Assembly: GCA_027972325.1 (NCBI GenBank)
Contig: JAPMOS010000006.1
Location: forward strand, 908,501 to 972,500
DNA from: Paratrimastix pyriformis
Taxonomy: Eukaryota > Preaxostyla > Paratrimastigidae
Direction: 5' to 3'
DNA length: 64,000 bases
Of the stretch, positions 1 through 11,176 are shown piece after piece (within the stretch, counting starts at the first letter, position 1; the number at the start of each line of letters is the position of its first letter). The position numbers and the translations under genes were made by a program. A model generated the notes under the pieces. That model saw only the letters and a program-made list of their open reading frames with translations. It was not told the origin of the DNA and searched no databases.

Positions 1-26
1 AAGTAATGCCTTCAAGTCCTCCCCAG

Positions 27-1782
27 CAATGTGCCAGTTCTGTAGCGAACGGTTGATTCGGTGCCGAGATGCCCGCTTGTCTAGCGGAAGGGAGAGAGAT
101 TATGTATTAACGGGTGTTTCTTCGCCCGCGTGTCCCTCGGGTACCCAAACGGAGCGCGGGATGGCCTTGCCCCGGCCGGCCGCCCCGGGAGGTATGAAGC
201 CTTCCGTCGAAGAGCTTCTGGAGCGGCCTTCGTTGCTGATTCGCAACCACCCACAGTATTTTGCCCTTCTGAAGCAGGTCGGAGGGACTGCCCACGACCA
301 CCCGGGCAAACTCTCCACCCGCACTGCCGTGTGCAGACCCTCCTGCAGTTGAGGGACCTTTCGGGGCACATGGGGCTCTCCCTGTCCGGCCTGGAGGCCA
401 CCTCGGAGCCGACCTGGCTGGGGGGCCTCCTCGGCACGATCGGCGACCTCGAACAGCAGGGCCTCTTCCGCTTCGACGGCAAGGTCACCCCATTGCCCGG
501 CCCAGCACCACCACCACCATCGCCACCATCGTCACCACCACCAGCACCGACCCCGCAGGGCCAGAGGAACCCTCTTCACCTCCGCTCTCCCTCGGGTCGG
601 TCGGGTCTGTGCTTGGGTCGGGAGCAGGTCCTCTACAGCAACGGGAGCGGGCTGTACGGGCACCCCGAGCTGGTCCGGCTGCTGGACGAGCTGCGGTGGG
701 ACTCGGTGCAGCTCTCCCGGGCCCACCACGAGGCCTCCCGGAACGCCCGCATCATGCGCTTCCGCCAGCCGGCCGCCAGCGAGGGCGTAGGCCAGCAGGG
801 CCCCTTCGAGGCCGTCGTGGGGGCTCTGCAACGGGTGGCCCACCCGCCCCAGGTGCAGCTCTCGTGCGTCCTCTCGCGGCCCGGGGTGGCCACCATCGAC
901 GAGGCCGAGGCCTACCTCAGGGTCCATCCTGCCCCCCCCCCCCCCCCCGTGATGTGGCCCTTCTCACACGGCCGGCTCGCTGGCTGGGGGGCGCAGTGGG
1001 CCCTGGGGCTGGGCGTCCGCACGGTGGTCTTCAGGGAGCTGAGCCGCCTCGACGGGCACTACCACAGCAACCCCGTCGCAAAGGTCCCCCCCCCCGCGCG
1101 CCACCACGTACGCATGCAGGATGGGAATCTGATCATGGCTGTGTGTCTGTGGGCGTGGGCGTGGGCGTGGGCGTGGGCGTGGGCGTGGGCGTGGGCGTGG
1201 GCGTGGGCCAGTTCATCGACGAGGAGCGGGTGGACATGCTCGGCCTGGTGGGGGCCATCCTGCCCTGCCCCGCCGCCCCGCCCGAGGCCGCCCTGAGGCC
1301 CGCCCTCCCCGATGGGCCGGCCGGACCCGCCCCCGAGGGCAGGATGCTGACGGCCCGGCCGGGGTGGCGCTTTCGCCACTGCCAGCTGGGCTTCTACTAC
1401 TACGGCGAGTACTTCACCTACCAGCCTCAGCCCCAGCCGTGCCAGCCCCAGCAGGCCCCTGGGCCCGGGCCCGCCTGCGAGGTGGCCTTCGAGTCGGGCA
1501 AGTCCGCACCCGCGAAGTCACGCCCACCGCTAAGTCACGGCGTTCCCCTTCCCTTCCCCCTTCCCCGTTGCCCTCTGGCGCAGCTACGAGGCCTTCTACC
1601 GGACCCTGGAAGGCTTCGGCCCGGTGGGACCCGGGGGCACGGCCGGTCGGGTGGTGGAGAAGCTGGTGCTGCACCCCGACGGGTCCCTCTGCGCCGACTG
1701 GCACCCCGACTCGTGCCGTCTGGCCACCGCCCGGCAGATCCTCGCCCAGGGCAGCCCCCAGGGCCAGGGTCCCTCCGCCTGA
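27..1782 (+). CDS. Radical SAM-type protein, 5' end outside window
   Basis: The 3' part of a spliced gene. Exons end at 277, then 337-483, 628-921, 997-1083, 1212-1501 and 1584-1782; counted from the in-frame ATG at 161 they total a multiple of three. Family features seen in order: MCQFC at 29-43 could be the last two cysteines of CxxxCxxC, with the first Cys in an upstream exon outside the window. A SGxEPTW-like segment follows (exon 2). Then YSNGSGLY and VQLSRAHHEASRNARIMR, which resemble the strand and Ser/His turn of the radical SAM barrel, and RTVVFRELSRLDGHY. A C-terminal segment VLHPDGSLCADW resembles the tail of bacterial radical SAM proteins of unknown substrate. The path from 44 to 194 is unclear, since the frame is open throughout. 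Substrate unknown. An AATAAA lies at 1908-1913. The family call is inference from these motifs. Confidence 0.5.
1150..1208. repeat. GGGCGT microsatellite in intron
   Basis: About ten tandem GGGCGT units fill the 3' half of the intron 1084-1211 of the radical SAM-type gene, ending at the CAG acceptor. Confidence 0.9.
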
Positions 1783-2928
1783 TGAGCAACAAGACCAGGA
1801 GAAGCGGGACAAACCCTTTGTTTGGGAGGGGGACGGGGATGGGGATGGGCGGGAGGGGGGACGGGGACGGGGATGGGGGAGCCAAAAAAAGACGCCGACC
1901 CTTGCCAAATAAAGCCAACCAGCACCAGGAAAAACCAACCAGCAAAACCCAGGGCAGGTGGACAGGGGTGGGCAGGGAGAGGGAGGGGGAAGCGGGAGAG
2001 CCGAAAGCAGGGGAGCAGCAAGGGAAACGAGCGTGCAAGGCAAGAGGGCCAGCAAGAAAGGAGGAACGGGTTCGGGAGGAGAGGCGGCCCCGCCGAGAGG
2101 CCGATCGACGCCACAACACGAAAGAAGAGGCAGCGACAGCAGCGGCACACGAACGGAGCGCCAACAACACGCGACAACTCGACAACTCGACAACTCGAAC
2201 GAGGCGGCGGCGGCGGGTGACGGCGGGGCGGGGGCTGAGGAGCCCCGTGGAGGAGACACTGGCGGGCTGGTGCTGAAGCCACGCCAGCCAAAACGAAGAC
2301 GAAGACGAAACATACAAGAGAGACTCCACGAAACATACAAGAGAGACTCCACCCAGGGGAGGCGGGGAGGGCCAGCAAGAAAGTGGCAAGACAGCCACCC
2401 GCGCCGTGCGAGCCATGCCGTGAGGTGAGGGCGAGAGAAAGGAGGGGGCACGGCCGCAAAAGGGGAAGCGGCACGCTCACGGAGAGGCACGTTCGCGGAG
2501 AGAGGGCGGTCGATCGGGCGGGGGGTCAGGATGGGTGGGTGGGTGAGTGGGTGGCAGGCCAAAGGGGAGGAGGGAAGGAAGGGAACACAGGGAGGAGGGA
2601 AGGAAGGGAACACAGTCGCAGTCGACCAAAAACGCGGTCAAAGAGAACCACCAGAGCGAAACCCAGCAAAACCGCAGGAGCATGCATAGCAGGGCATGAC
2701 GAAGGGCCCGCTGCTCAGAAGAGGAAGCACGCAAGGCGGGCGGGCACCCGAGACACACGGGAATGGGAACAACCAACAAAAATAAAAAACAAAAACCCAA
2801 AGGAGGACGCCGCCAGCCGGCGGAGCAGGCCCTGATCCGGGGGCATGCACCGAGCACGGGGCGCGAGAGAAACCAAGACGTCGCCGAATGGAGGCGAGGC
2901 GGGGAGGCGGGGAGGCGGGGCATGGCAC
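1783..2928. other. 1.1 kb convergent intergenic region with short tandem duplications
   Basis: No gene is supported here; both neighbours end into it. It is purine-rich on the + strand. It contains a possible poly(A) signal (1908-1913), three CGACAACT units near 2175-2200, a 24-bp unit twice in tandem at about 2304-2352, and a 26-bp GGAGGGAAGG-type unit twice at about 2567-2618. Long open frames across it are low-complexity and lack any recognisable domain. Confidence 0.6.
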
Positions 2929-4227
2929 TCAGGAGGACATCCCCCCGAAATGTTGCGGCTGGGTGTGGCTCATGGCCGAGGACGGGGCGCAGACGGGCCC
3001 GGAATACGACGAGCCGGCGGGGACGCCGAAGGGCGCCGGGCAGGATGCCTTGGCGACGGGGGCCGTGTACACGGGCAAGGGTGCCTTGAGGTAGCCTCCG
3101 TGCGCCGGGGTGGGCAGGACCCCCGAGGAAGATCCGGCCATTGTCGGGTACCCGACCATTGGCTGCGGGGCGCCCCCGTACACATACACCAGGGGGGCCG
3201 CGGCTGCGGCAGGGGGGGCAGCCGGAGCCTGAGCAACGGGGGCGACCACTGGAGGATGTCCATACTGCGAAACGGTGGATGCGGGGCTCTCGATTTCCAT
3301 GGTCCGACGGCTCGACGATCTCCGGACGCCGGAGGAGGTGGCTGTCACAAGATGTGAGCGAGAAGAATCACGACAAAAGGGGAGACCTGGCACCGAAGGA
3401 CGAGGAACAGCATGCTTCTTCAGTTCACAGAAGTATCTCCGGTAGTGGTCGTCAGAAACATGGAGGCTGAAATTGATGAGGAACAGGAATTCCAGCTCCA
3501 TCACATTGAGCTCGGCAACTGAAATACCACCCACTTGGGCATAGTAGGTGTTGGTGTAGTAACGGTCGTCTAGAAAAACACAACAACAGAAAAACCGAAA
3601 AGTCAGAAGTGTCCGGGACAGATGATGGCAAGCCGTCCGAACGCCCGACCAGAACAGAACCACGGACCGAAAAACTTGGCAGCAACAACCATGCTAAAAG
3701 GAGGACAGTGATGAGGGGAAACAGAAAGCCGGGGGACAAACCTGGTGATGAGAAGGCGATGAATGTTCAATGATGTCAAAACAAAACTCTGGTTGTTGAA
3801 TTGAATTATCCGATCGATGTAGATGAGAGCCAATATCGTGCATTCTGTTTGAAGAAAGATGGATGAGAAAAAATGGGCTCTGAAGATGCTGTCCCGGACC
3901 CTCCGAGCATGCCATATATTTCAGAAGACGTTCCAAGTAGGCCTCAATGGAAATTTCGGGCGGTGTGAGGGCGTTGAATGGGGATGGATCAACGGGCGTT
4001 GATCGTCCGTGTCGCAAAGCGTCGTTGCGCATCACCAACTTTGTGAGAACACCGGCGAGAACGCGATAGATCTGAACAGATTCTTGCTGCTGTGTGGCCA
4101 TGTCGACACCAAAAATGGAGGGCGAGCTGTGATGGGGAGAGCTCCGCGGTGAAGGACTTCGAGTCGAGTCCTCGTCAAATCCGAGCGAATCCGCGTGGTC
4201 TTTTTTTGACACGGGTGGGACCTCCAT
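2929..4227 (-). CDS. PHO80/PCL-type cyclin
   Basis: A cyclin of the Pho80 family, the regulatory partner of a Pho85/CDK5-like kinase. Exons on the minus strand are 3900-4227, 3742-3844, 3668-3693 (26 bp) and 2929-3569, which join to 365 residues. The cyclin box begins at about residue 60 and includes VLTKLVMRND, LTPPEISIEAYLERLLKY, ALIYIDRI and LTSLNIHRLLIT. After the 26-bp exon it continues SMVVAAKFFDDRYYTNTYYA, the VGGIS element and ELNVMELEFLFLINF. This is the order expected for PF08613. The C-terminal 130 residues are Pro/Ala/Gly-rich and not conserved. Introns of 55, 48 and 98 bp begin GTCCGG, GTTTGT and GTCCGT, and the cyclin homology fixes all three junctions. The kinase partner is not in the window. 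Confidence 0.93.
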
Positions 4228-4617
4228 GTTTGATCAAACGCACTCAGAAAAGGAGGATTTTTTTTTTTTTTTTAAAGACAGACAACGCCCGAGGAAGAGT
4301 TTTGGTCACACATATTTACAGGAGAAAGGTCCCAACACACAGAAATTACTCGTTTCCCTCGCTCCTTGCGCGCTTCTTCTGGCTTCGGCAGGGTGACGAC
4401 CATAAGCCCCTTCCGTTGGACGAGGGCCGGGAGTTGGCGCCGGTTAACTTCCAGGGAAGTGCTCTAACAAATCGATAATGAAGGCAAAACTCTGCACAAA
4501 ACTGACAACCGCCCGATTTGTCCGGGGATCGGATTATTGCGCCGTCAGAGACGGGCTTTTCGGGACTTTCACCGGGCGCACCGTCGCAGTGGCGTCACTA
4601 CGAGAAGTAGGGCCTCT
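4228..4617. other. Intergenic region upstream of the cyclin gene
   Basis: Probably the promoter of the cyclin plus the 3' flank of the MBL/CNB gene. A T/A run at about 4258-4275 sits 30-50 bp upstream of the cyclin ATG. No gene is seen. The MBL/CNB reading frame ends in TAA at 4618-4620. Confidence 0.5.
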
Positions 4618-7600
4618 TTAAATAGGCCCGGGGGTGGATCCAGACATGAAATTGGCCAAGTCGTCGACACAGGAATTTGCCGGGGGCGCTGGAGGAAGGA
4701 CAAGACCCACGGGATGGTCCAATCCTGCAAAATCAGAGCCCATGACCCACGGAGTCGGGCCACCCTGGGGCAACAGAATTGCGGCGGAAGGGAGTGAGGA
4801 GAGCGAGCCCAGGGGGCTGCAGACATGCGACTGGCGGTACTTACGAAGAGTGACGGCCAGTTCGGGCGTGGCGGCGATGAGAGCCGCGAGCGGCACGGCC
4901 GGGAACAGGACGAGAGAGCAGCCCTCGATCGTGCACACGCTCCGCACCCTACAGCGACGGGCGGCGGCAATGAGCAGGGGCAGAGCGCGTGGTGGGGCAG
5001 AGCGCGTGCGCAGGAGGCGCAGGAGGGGGCGGCTGAGGGTCACGGAGCGTGGGCGGGACCGACCCTGGCGGGGCGAACGGCCTCCAGGGTCCCACTTCGG
5101 CCCACGTCTGCAGGGTGGTCGCTGCCTTGCCGCCATCGCTGCGCGCGTAGGCCAGACCCATTGTCACAAGCCCCCACAGCGGGCCTGCACACGGCCAGGA
5201 CCCCCCCCCCCCGCCCCCGCCCCAGAAGGCATCCCATGGGGAACACTGAAGGGAGGGTGGGGGAAGGAGGGAGGGGAGACGGCAGCGGACCGGTCTCGGC
5301 GGGGCAGACGGCCTCGGCGGTGGTGAGGAGAAGGAATCCCCGGGGCAGGGCCACCTCGCGGGCGAGGGCCGCCAGCCGGTCGAGGGTGGTCGAACAGAGG
5401 CAGCCAGCAGGGGCGCCTGGGCGAGCAGGTCCCGCACGGCCCAGGCCCTGAGGATGCCCTCCTGGAGGCCCTCGGCTCGAGCCACGTCGAGGAAGGTGCC
5501 CTCGCTGAACTCGCACAGCACCACGGGCGTCCGGGCCACCACGCTCGCGTTGCGCACCTGCCCTCGGGCCGGCCCAGGCACAACCAGGGTGTGAGCGGGC
5601 GGGGCGGGGAGGGGCGGGGCGTGGCGTGGCGGGCGGGCGGGCGGGCGGGCGGGCGGGCGGGCGGGCGGGCGGGCGGGCGGACCTTTGCACCCGTGAGGAC
5701 GGCCATCTCGCCGATGAGGCAGCCCGCCTCGCGGGTGGCCAGGAGGGTGGGCATGGTGGGGCCGCCGGCGGGGCTGCTCCAGCCGGACCACGTCGCAGTA
5801 GCCGGCCAGCACGAGGGAGACCAGGCCCCGGGTGCCCTCGGCCTGCTTGAGGATGACGTCGCCGCTGTTGTAGCGGCGGATGGCCTGTCGGCGAAGAGCA
5901 TCCCCAGCGAGGCCGGGTCCAGGGGCCGCCCAGGGCCCGGCTCATGTACCGGATGGCCAGCAGGGTGTACTGGTCCGCGTCGCCCTCCACAACCTGTGGC
6001 ACGCACCGCGCAGCCCGCCGCCCCCCCCCCCCCCGCCCCCGCCCCGCCCCGGGCAGGAGGTCAGCCCGACTTGAGGTCAGCCCGACTTGAGGTCAGCCCG
6101 ACTTGGCAGCAGCAAGCATCACGCCCGCGGGCGGCCTTCCCTGGCGGGGCCGCTGGCGACGGACCGTGTACCGCTTGCCGGCCGCGGCCAGGGAGAAGGT
6201 CACGTTGTACTGGTCGGGCAGCCGGTCCGTGTGCACGAAGACAACCCGGTCGGCCTGCGACCGGATGGCGTCCTGCGGGTGGCCGTGGATCAGCCCGCAG
6301 GCCCTGAATCGCCCCCCGACCGCCGCCGCGACATTGGACCACCCCCGGCGGCCGAGGATGAGAAGGACTTCTCCGACCATCCACGGGCGGGTTTGGAGGG
6401 GGTGGGCTGCATGGACGATGGGGCCGAGGCAGGGTGCGGGGTGCGGGGTGCGGGGTGCGGGGTGGGTGCGGACCCGTCGGGGATGAGGATGTCCGCGGGG
6501 CCCTCGAAGATCTCGTGCAGCCGGTCGGCCGTCTGGGGCCGGACCAGCCCCAGGCCCCGCATCCGGTCGATCTCTGGCCCCACCGCCCCGTGGCCACAGA
6601 GCACCGCCCGCCGCCCGCCGCCCCCGCCCAGAGGCTCCGTTGGAATCAGCTGACGGACGGGTCGCCCTGGGCGCATGTCGGGACACGGGGCAGCGCAGGG
6701 CACAAGGAGACGGGGCACACGAGGGTCGGCGGGCGGCGGCCGGACCGGCGAGGGACTGGTTGTCGGCCACGACGACGATGCGGTGCTCGCGGCCCATGTG
6801 GCGGCTGATGAAGGTCGCCCCCACGGTCGGGATGGAGTGCACCTGGCACCCGCAATGGCAAGCCACCCGCCCCCCGCACCCGCACCCGCACCCGCACCCG
6901 CACCCGCACCCGCGTCAGGGGCAGACACAGAGGGCCCATTGCATTGGGACGCGCGGGGGGGCAGAGGCGGGGTGGAGGCGGGGTGGGCGGCCTGGATGGC
7001 GGGCCGTGCGGACGGTGTAGTGGGGCACGAGGCGGAGGCCGTGGTAGACGAGCTCCTGGCCGGCCCGCAGCTCGATGAAGTTGAAGAGGCTCTCCACGGC
7101 TGCCGGCTGCCAGCCGAGGCCGAGGGCCAGCTTGGTCATGGCCATCCGGTACACCTCCGCCGTGGCCAGCAGGTCGATCTGCTCCCGCCGCCCCCCGCCG
7201 CCCCCGCCCCCGCCCCCGCCACCACAGTCGTCAGCCCTCCGCCACAGTCTCCGCCGGGGCAGCGGCTGGTGGGGCTGGTGGGGCGGGCGGGGGGGCTGGC
7301 CTTGTGGGCGGTGAAGAGGAGCTGGAAGAGGTTGCAGTGGTCGTCGTGGAGGTGGGTCAGGAAGACGGCCGTCACCTGGTTGAGGCTGATCCCCCGGGCC
7401 TTCAGGTGCCGGTCCAGGTAGGGGATGGCGTCGATCAGGATGTAACTCCCTGCCCGCCCGTGCGTGCGTGTCCGGGTGGGGACGGGTTGGGTGGGCGGCT
7501 GCGGGCGGGCGGGCGGCGGACCGTTGTGGCAGAGGACCATGCCCGTGCTGGCCGTGTCGGAGGCGAACCCGGTGGTGCTCCCCAGGACCACCACCCCGAA

Positions 7601-8244
7601 CTGCACGAAGCTCGACGGGAACAGGTCTGGTCCCCCGCCCGCAGCCGGACCCACCCGAGAGGGTCGTTAGCCCAGCCGAGAGGAGGAGCGGGGCCGGCGA
7701 TGATGGATGCCCCCACCGCCCCCACCACCCGCGGGGCGCTTGGGGGACCTTCGGCGAGGGGGTAGGGCTGCTGGAGGAGGGGCCCCTTGGCCAGGGGCGT
7801 GGCGGGGGACTCCTCGTCGGGCCGGAAGGCGGTCATGTCGACCCGGGCCGTGACCACCACCCGCCCCGTGCGAGCCCCGTCGGGGGCCGGCGAGGCGACC
7901 GGCTGGCCCACCCCCGCGGCCGGGAAGCCCGGCTCCCCGGGCAGGAATGAGGCCCGCACCTAGGCGCCATACGGAGAGAGGATGGCCCGCGGGGGGGATT
8001 CGGGAGTGGGGGAGGTGAGTGGGGTGGGGGGATTTGGGGATTTGGGGAGGACGGACCTCGAAGACGTCGGGCTGCAGGCGGCGCACCTCGAAGTCCTCGC
8101 CCACGGCCGCCAGGCCAGCCGGGTCGAAGGGCGTCAGCTCGAAGAAGCTCTCCACCGCCCGCGGCTGGGCGCCCCGACAGGCCATCCGAGAGGGTGAAGG
8201 GCAGGCGGCCATGTGCCCCACCAGCGAGGAGCCCCTCTTGGGCT

Positions 8245-8282
<38 letters not shown>

Positions 8283-8753
8283 CCCCGCCCGCCCGCACGG
8301 TGGTCCTGCGGCTGCGGCTGCTGCTGCTCCGGACGGACCTGGCCCGAGGGGCCCTTGAGGGCCATGTGGAGGGCGCACCGCAGCAGCTCCCGGGCCGTCT
8401 CCGGGTCGGTCCCGTAATGGTCGAGCTACCCTCCAGCAAGAAGGGGCCCGGCCGTGGGGGTGCGTACTCAGAGGGCGGGGGCGGACCTCGGGTTGGGTGG
8501 GGCCCGTCAGGGTCAGCCGCAGGGCCGTCAGGACCTGGGCGATGTGAAGGGGCTCTCCGATGAGGCGCAGGCGTCGGCCGGATCGGAGACCCCCCTCAGC
8601 GAAGAGGAAGGAGTACAAGAGAAACTCGAGGTTGTTCATCAAGACGCCCCAGCGATCGCGACAATCAGGAAGCACGAACGTGTCAACCTGCTTGATGTTG
8701 GCGTGCATGAGCGATTTGACCACCTCTGGGGGTTGGCCAAAGAGCATCGTATG
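4618..8753 (-). CDS. Metallo-beta-lactamase-fold hydrolase fused to cyclic-nucleotide-binding domains
   Basis: A large multi-exon gene of roughly 16 exons. It starts at an ATG followed by LFGQPPEVVKSLMHANIK. Metal-site motifs of the MBL fold occur in order: VFLTHLHDDHCNLF (HxHxDH, 7300-7445), VHSIPTVGATF (His, about 6840), VVVADNQS (Asp, about 6780) and GLIHGHPQDA (His, about 6290). A Crp-like cyclic-nucleotide-binding domain follows at about 5880-5450, with YNSGDVILKQAEGTRG, CLIGEMAVLTGAK and VVARTPVVLCEFS. One or two weaker CNB-like repeats come after it (ALAREVALPRGFLLL; SLVLFPAVPLAALIAATPEL). The MBL-then-CNB order is known mainly in bacterial proteins. Inferred role: a hydrolase gated by cAMP or cGMP; substrate unknown. 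The reading frame appears to slip near 5395 without an obvious intron. Introns are GC-rich and carry poly-C on the + strand. Confidence 0.8.
5629..5680. repeat. GGGC tetranucleotide repeat in intron
   Basis: About thirteen tandem CGGG units lie in the intron just downstream (minus sense) of the CNB exon that ends in VLTGAK. Confidence 0.9.
8247..8281. repeat. 35-nt poly-C run
   Basis: An uninterrupted C run on the + strand inside an intron of the minus-strand MBL/CNB gene. It is therefore poly-G in the sense strand, opposite to most other runs in the window. Confidence 0.95.
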
Positions 8754-9325
8754 CCGTGGCCACCGAACCACAGACACGCCTGATGATGGAGGAATGGATT
8801 TTTGGCATCACCTCTCGAGAAATTCTGAGACCGTTCATAGGCCACAGGGTTTCCAGAGGTGAGGTGCGGGGCACGAGAAACCGGCCAGTCTCCGAGGGGG
8901 AGAGGACGACAGTCCGTGCAAGCCTTTCAGTCATCAGCCCCCCACCTTTCCCATTCCAAATTTCATTCACCCGGAGCGCTTTTTTTTCCGATCGACCACA
9001 TCTCTGGCGTGCGTCGAAATTCGTCACCTCAGCACCCCCCCCCGTCGCCCCGGAAAAGTTCGGTGGGAAACCCTGTTTTTTTTCCTCGAAATGCATACGG
9101 AAGAAAAAAAAAAGAGAAACGAAACAAATGCAACCATGCGAATCATCTTCCTCAGTGCCGGCGGCACCCGCCATTCCCGGGAGAGAAAAAAAAGAAGGTG
9201 GGCAGGTTAAATAGCGCCGCACCAACCAAGGCCCGTGGAGCGGCCTTCGAACGCACCCGGCCAAGAACCAGCGACAGGGAAAAAAAAGACGACCCGCTCA
9301 GAGGAGCGGTTGACGGAGAGGAGGC
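8754..9325. other. Intergenic region between two minus-strand genes
   Basis: This holds the promoter and 5' UTR side of the MBL/CNB gene and the 3' flank of the nucleolin-like gene. There are A-rich stretches at about 9100-9125 and 9186-9196. One frame (about 8760-8840, minus) is open upstream of the chosen MBL/CNB ATG and could add residues. No separate gene is supported. Confidence 0.5.
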
Positions 9326-10712
9326 TTACTCGTCATCACCGCCGAAGGTGGTCTTCTTGCCATACTCACCGGGGGCACCACCAGCGTGGGCACCACGGCC
9401 ACGGAAGCCACCACGGCCACGGCCTAAAGGAAAAACGTTTTTTTTGAGAATTTGTGAATAGTGGAAAGAGGACGACTGACCGCCGAAGCCACCGCGGCCA
9501 CCGCGGCCACCACGATCGCCGAAACCGCCACGGCCACCACGGAAACCGCCACGGCCGCCGAAACCGCCGCGGCCACCACGACCGCCGAAACCGCCACGGC
9601 CACCGCGGCCACCTGGAGTGTGAGGGAAAGTTAAATACAGCAAGAAAATTGGTTCGTGACAGACCACGGCCACCGCGGCCGGAATCGCCGCCCTGGCGAG
9701 ACTGGGCAAAGTCAAGACGCACAGCGCGGCCATCAATCTCAGTGCCGTTCATCTCCATGGCGGCCTTGGCAGCATCTTCAGTCTCGAACTCAATGTAGCC
9801 GAAGCTAAAGTGGTGGATGAGTTTTTTTTTGACCGAGAATCGTGGAGGCAGACCCCTTGAACTTGCCAGTCTCGCGATCAGTGATAAGACGGATGGACTT
9901 CACATTGCCGCACTCGGCGAAGGCTTCGCCAATAGAATCCTCAGTGGCGTTGAAGGACAGGTTGCCCATGAACAGGGTCGAAGAGGGCTGGGCAGCAGGG
10001 GGGGCCAGGGTAGAGCCAGGCTTGTTGATGTTAACATAAACAGCGCGGCCAGCAAGCTCCTGCTCGGAGAGCTCAAGCGCCTACGAGGGACGAGGAAAGA
10101 AAAAAGTATATGAAAAAAAGGCCAAAGGGTTCAAAACCGGCTCGCGAGAATCAGTGGCATCAGGAATAACGCAGACAAAAGAAGGGACACATCGCGAAGG
10201 GAGGGACACAAGAAACCAAAAAATGGACCGACCTTCTTAAGACCGTCAGCATCGGCGAAAGTGACAATGGCCTTGCCCTTGGCCATCTCGAGGGCAGTGA
10301 TCTCACCGCAGTCAGCGAAGAACTGACGAACATCATCCTCAGTAGCAGTGAAGGCGATGTTAGCAACAAAGGCAGAGGTGTTCTCCTCCTCAGCGGCCTT
10401 GGGCTTCTCCTCCTCAGCGGCCTCCTCCTCAGCGGGCTTCTCTTCCTCAGCGGGCTTCTCTTCCTCAGCGGGCTTCTCCTCCTCAGCGGGCTTCTCCTCC
10501 TCGACGGCCTCCTCAGCAGGCTTCTCCTCGGCCTTGGCCTTCTTGGCCTTCTTCTCCTTCTTCTCCTTCTTCTTGGGCTCCTCAACGGGGGCCTCCTCAG
10601 TGGCAGCCTCCTCAACGACCTCAGGGGCCTCCTCGGCTTGAGGCTCCTCCTCCTCCTGGCGGGCCTTCTTGTTCTTCTTGTCAATGGCCTGTTCGGGGTT
10701 GCGCTTCACCAT
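9326..10712 (-). CDS. Nucleolin-like protein: acidic tract, two RRMs, RGG tail
   Basis: A nucleolar RNA-binding protein of nucleolin/Nsr1/gar2 type, 358 residues. Exons: 10233-10712, 9854-10080, 9665-9804, 9481-9612 and 9326-9423. N-terminal part: Lys/Glu-rich with five or so KPAEEE-type repeats (10415-10500). RRM1 begins SAFVANIAFTATEDDVRQF and continues across intron 1; RRM2 begins TLFMGNLSFNATEDSI and has FGYIEFETEDAAKAAM in exon 3. The tail is a Gly/Arg/Phe RGG domain split over three exons, ending KTTFGGDDE. This family acts in pre-rRNA processing and rDNA chromatin. Introns (152, 49, 52, 57 bp) begin GTCGGT, GTCTGC, GTCTGT and GTCAGT. Base composition is moderate, in contrast to the MBL/CNB gene next door. 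Confidence 0.93.
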
Positions 10713-11176
10713 CTTTGATTCGCTTTGGTTGCGTGTTCTGGGACTGACTTCCCGGGGTAAGGGCAACCGTTATTATTTCGCCCTGTTGACCCCAATATAC
10801 AGGCAGTTTCGTGGTCGTCCGGGTGCTCAGTTTGTTGCGGAGTTCGGCCTCTTTATATTAGTTTGGGTCTGAAAGGATTTGGGGATCGAAGCTCGCTTGA
10901 AAATTCAAAGAGTTTTGCAATCGCCATCTTAGGGGAGACCATGGATCCGGCGTCGGCCAATCCCGGGAGCTCGAATATTTTCGTGGCGGTTCGGTCTGTT
11001 TGACGACCATTGCAACCACCAATTTTTCTGCCTAAAACAGCCCTACACACCACCCACACCCCCATGACTTTGGTTCGGTAAAAATCGCAAAAACATCTTC
11101 GACGGTCACAAAAAAGTAAAATGATGCAGGGGAGACGAAATGGGGAGATGAAGGCAGCTGACGACACGCGAGGTGC
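10713..11176. other. Promoter region of the nucleolin-like gene and 3' flank of CHMP3
   Basis: AT-richer than its surroundings and without a credible gene. It should contain the nucleolin-like promoter (see 10849-10855) and the end of the CHMP3 transcript. Confidence 0.5.
10849..10855 (-). promoter_or_regulatory. TATA-like element upstream of the nucleolin-like gene
   Basis: On the minus strand this reads TATAAAG, about 140 bp upstream of the ATG at 10712. Position and sequence fit a TATA box, but no transcription start is known. Confidence 0.35.

Noticed and set aside
10348-10641. Ser/Ala-rich + strand frame of 97 codons
   Set aside because: Antisense of the Glu/Lys-rich repeats of the nucleolin-like protein.
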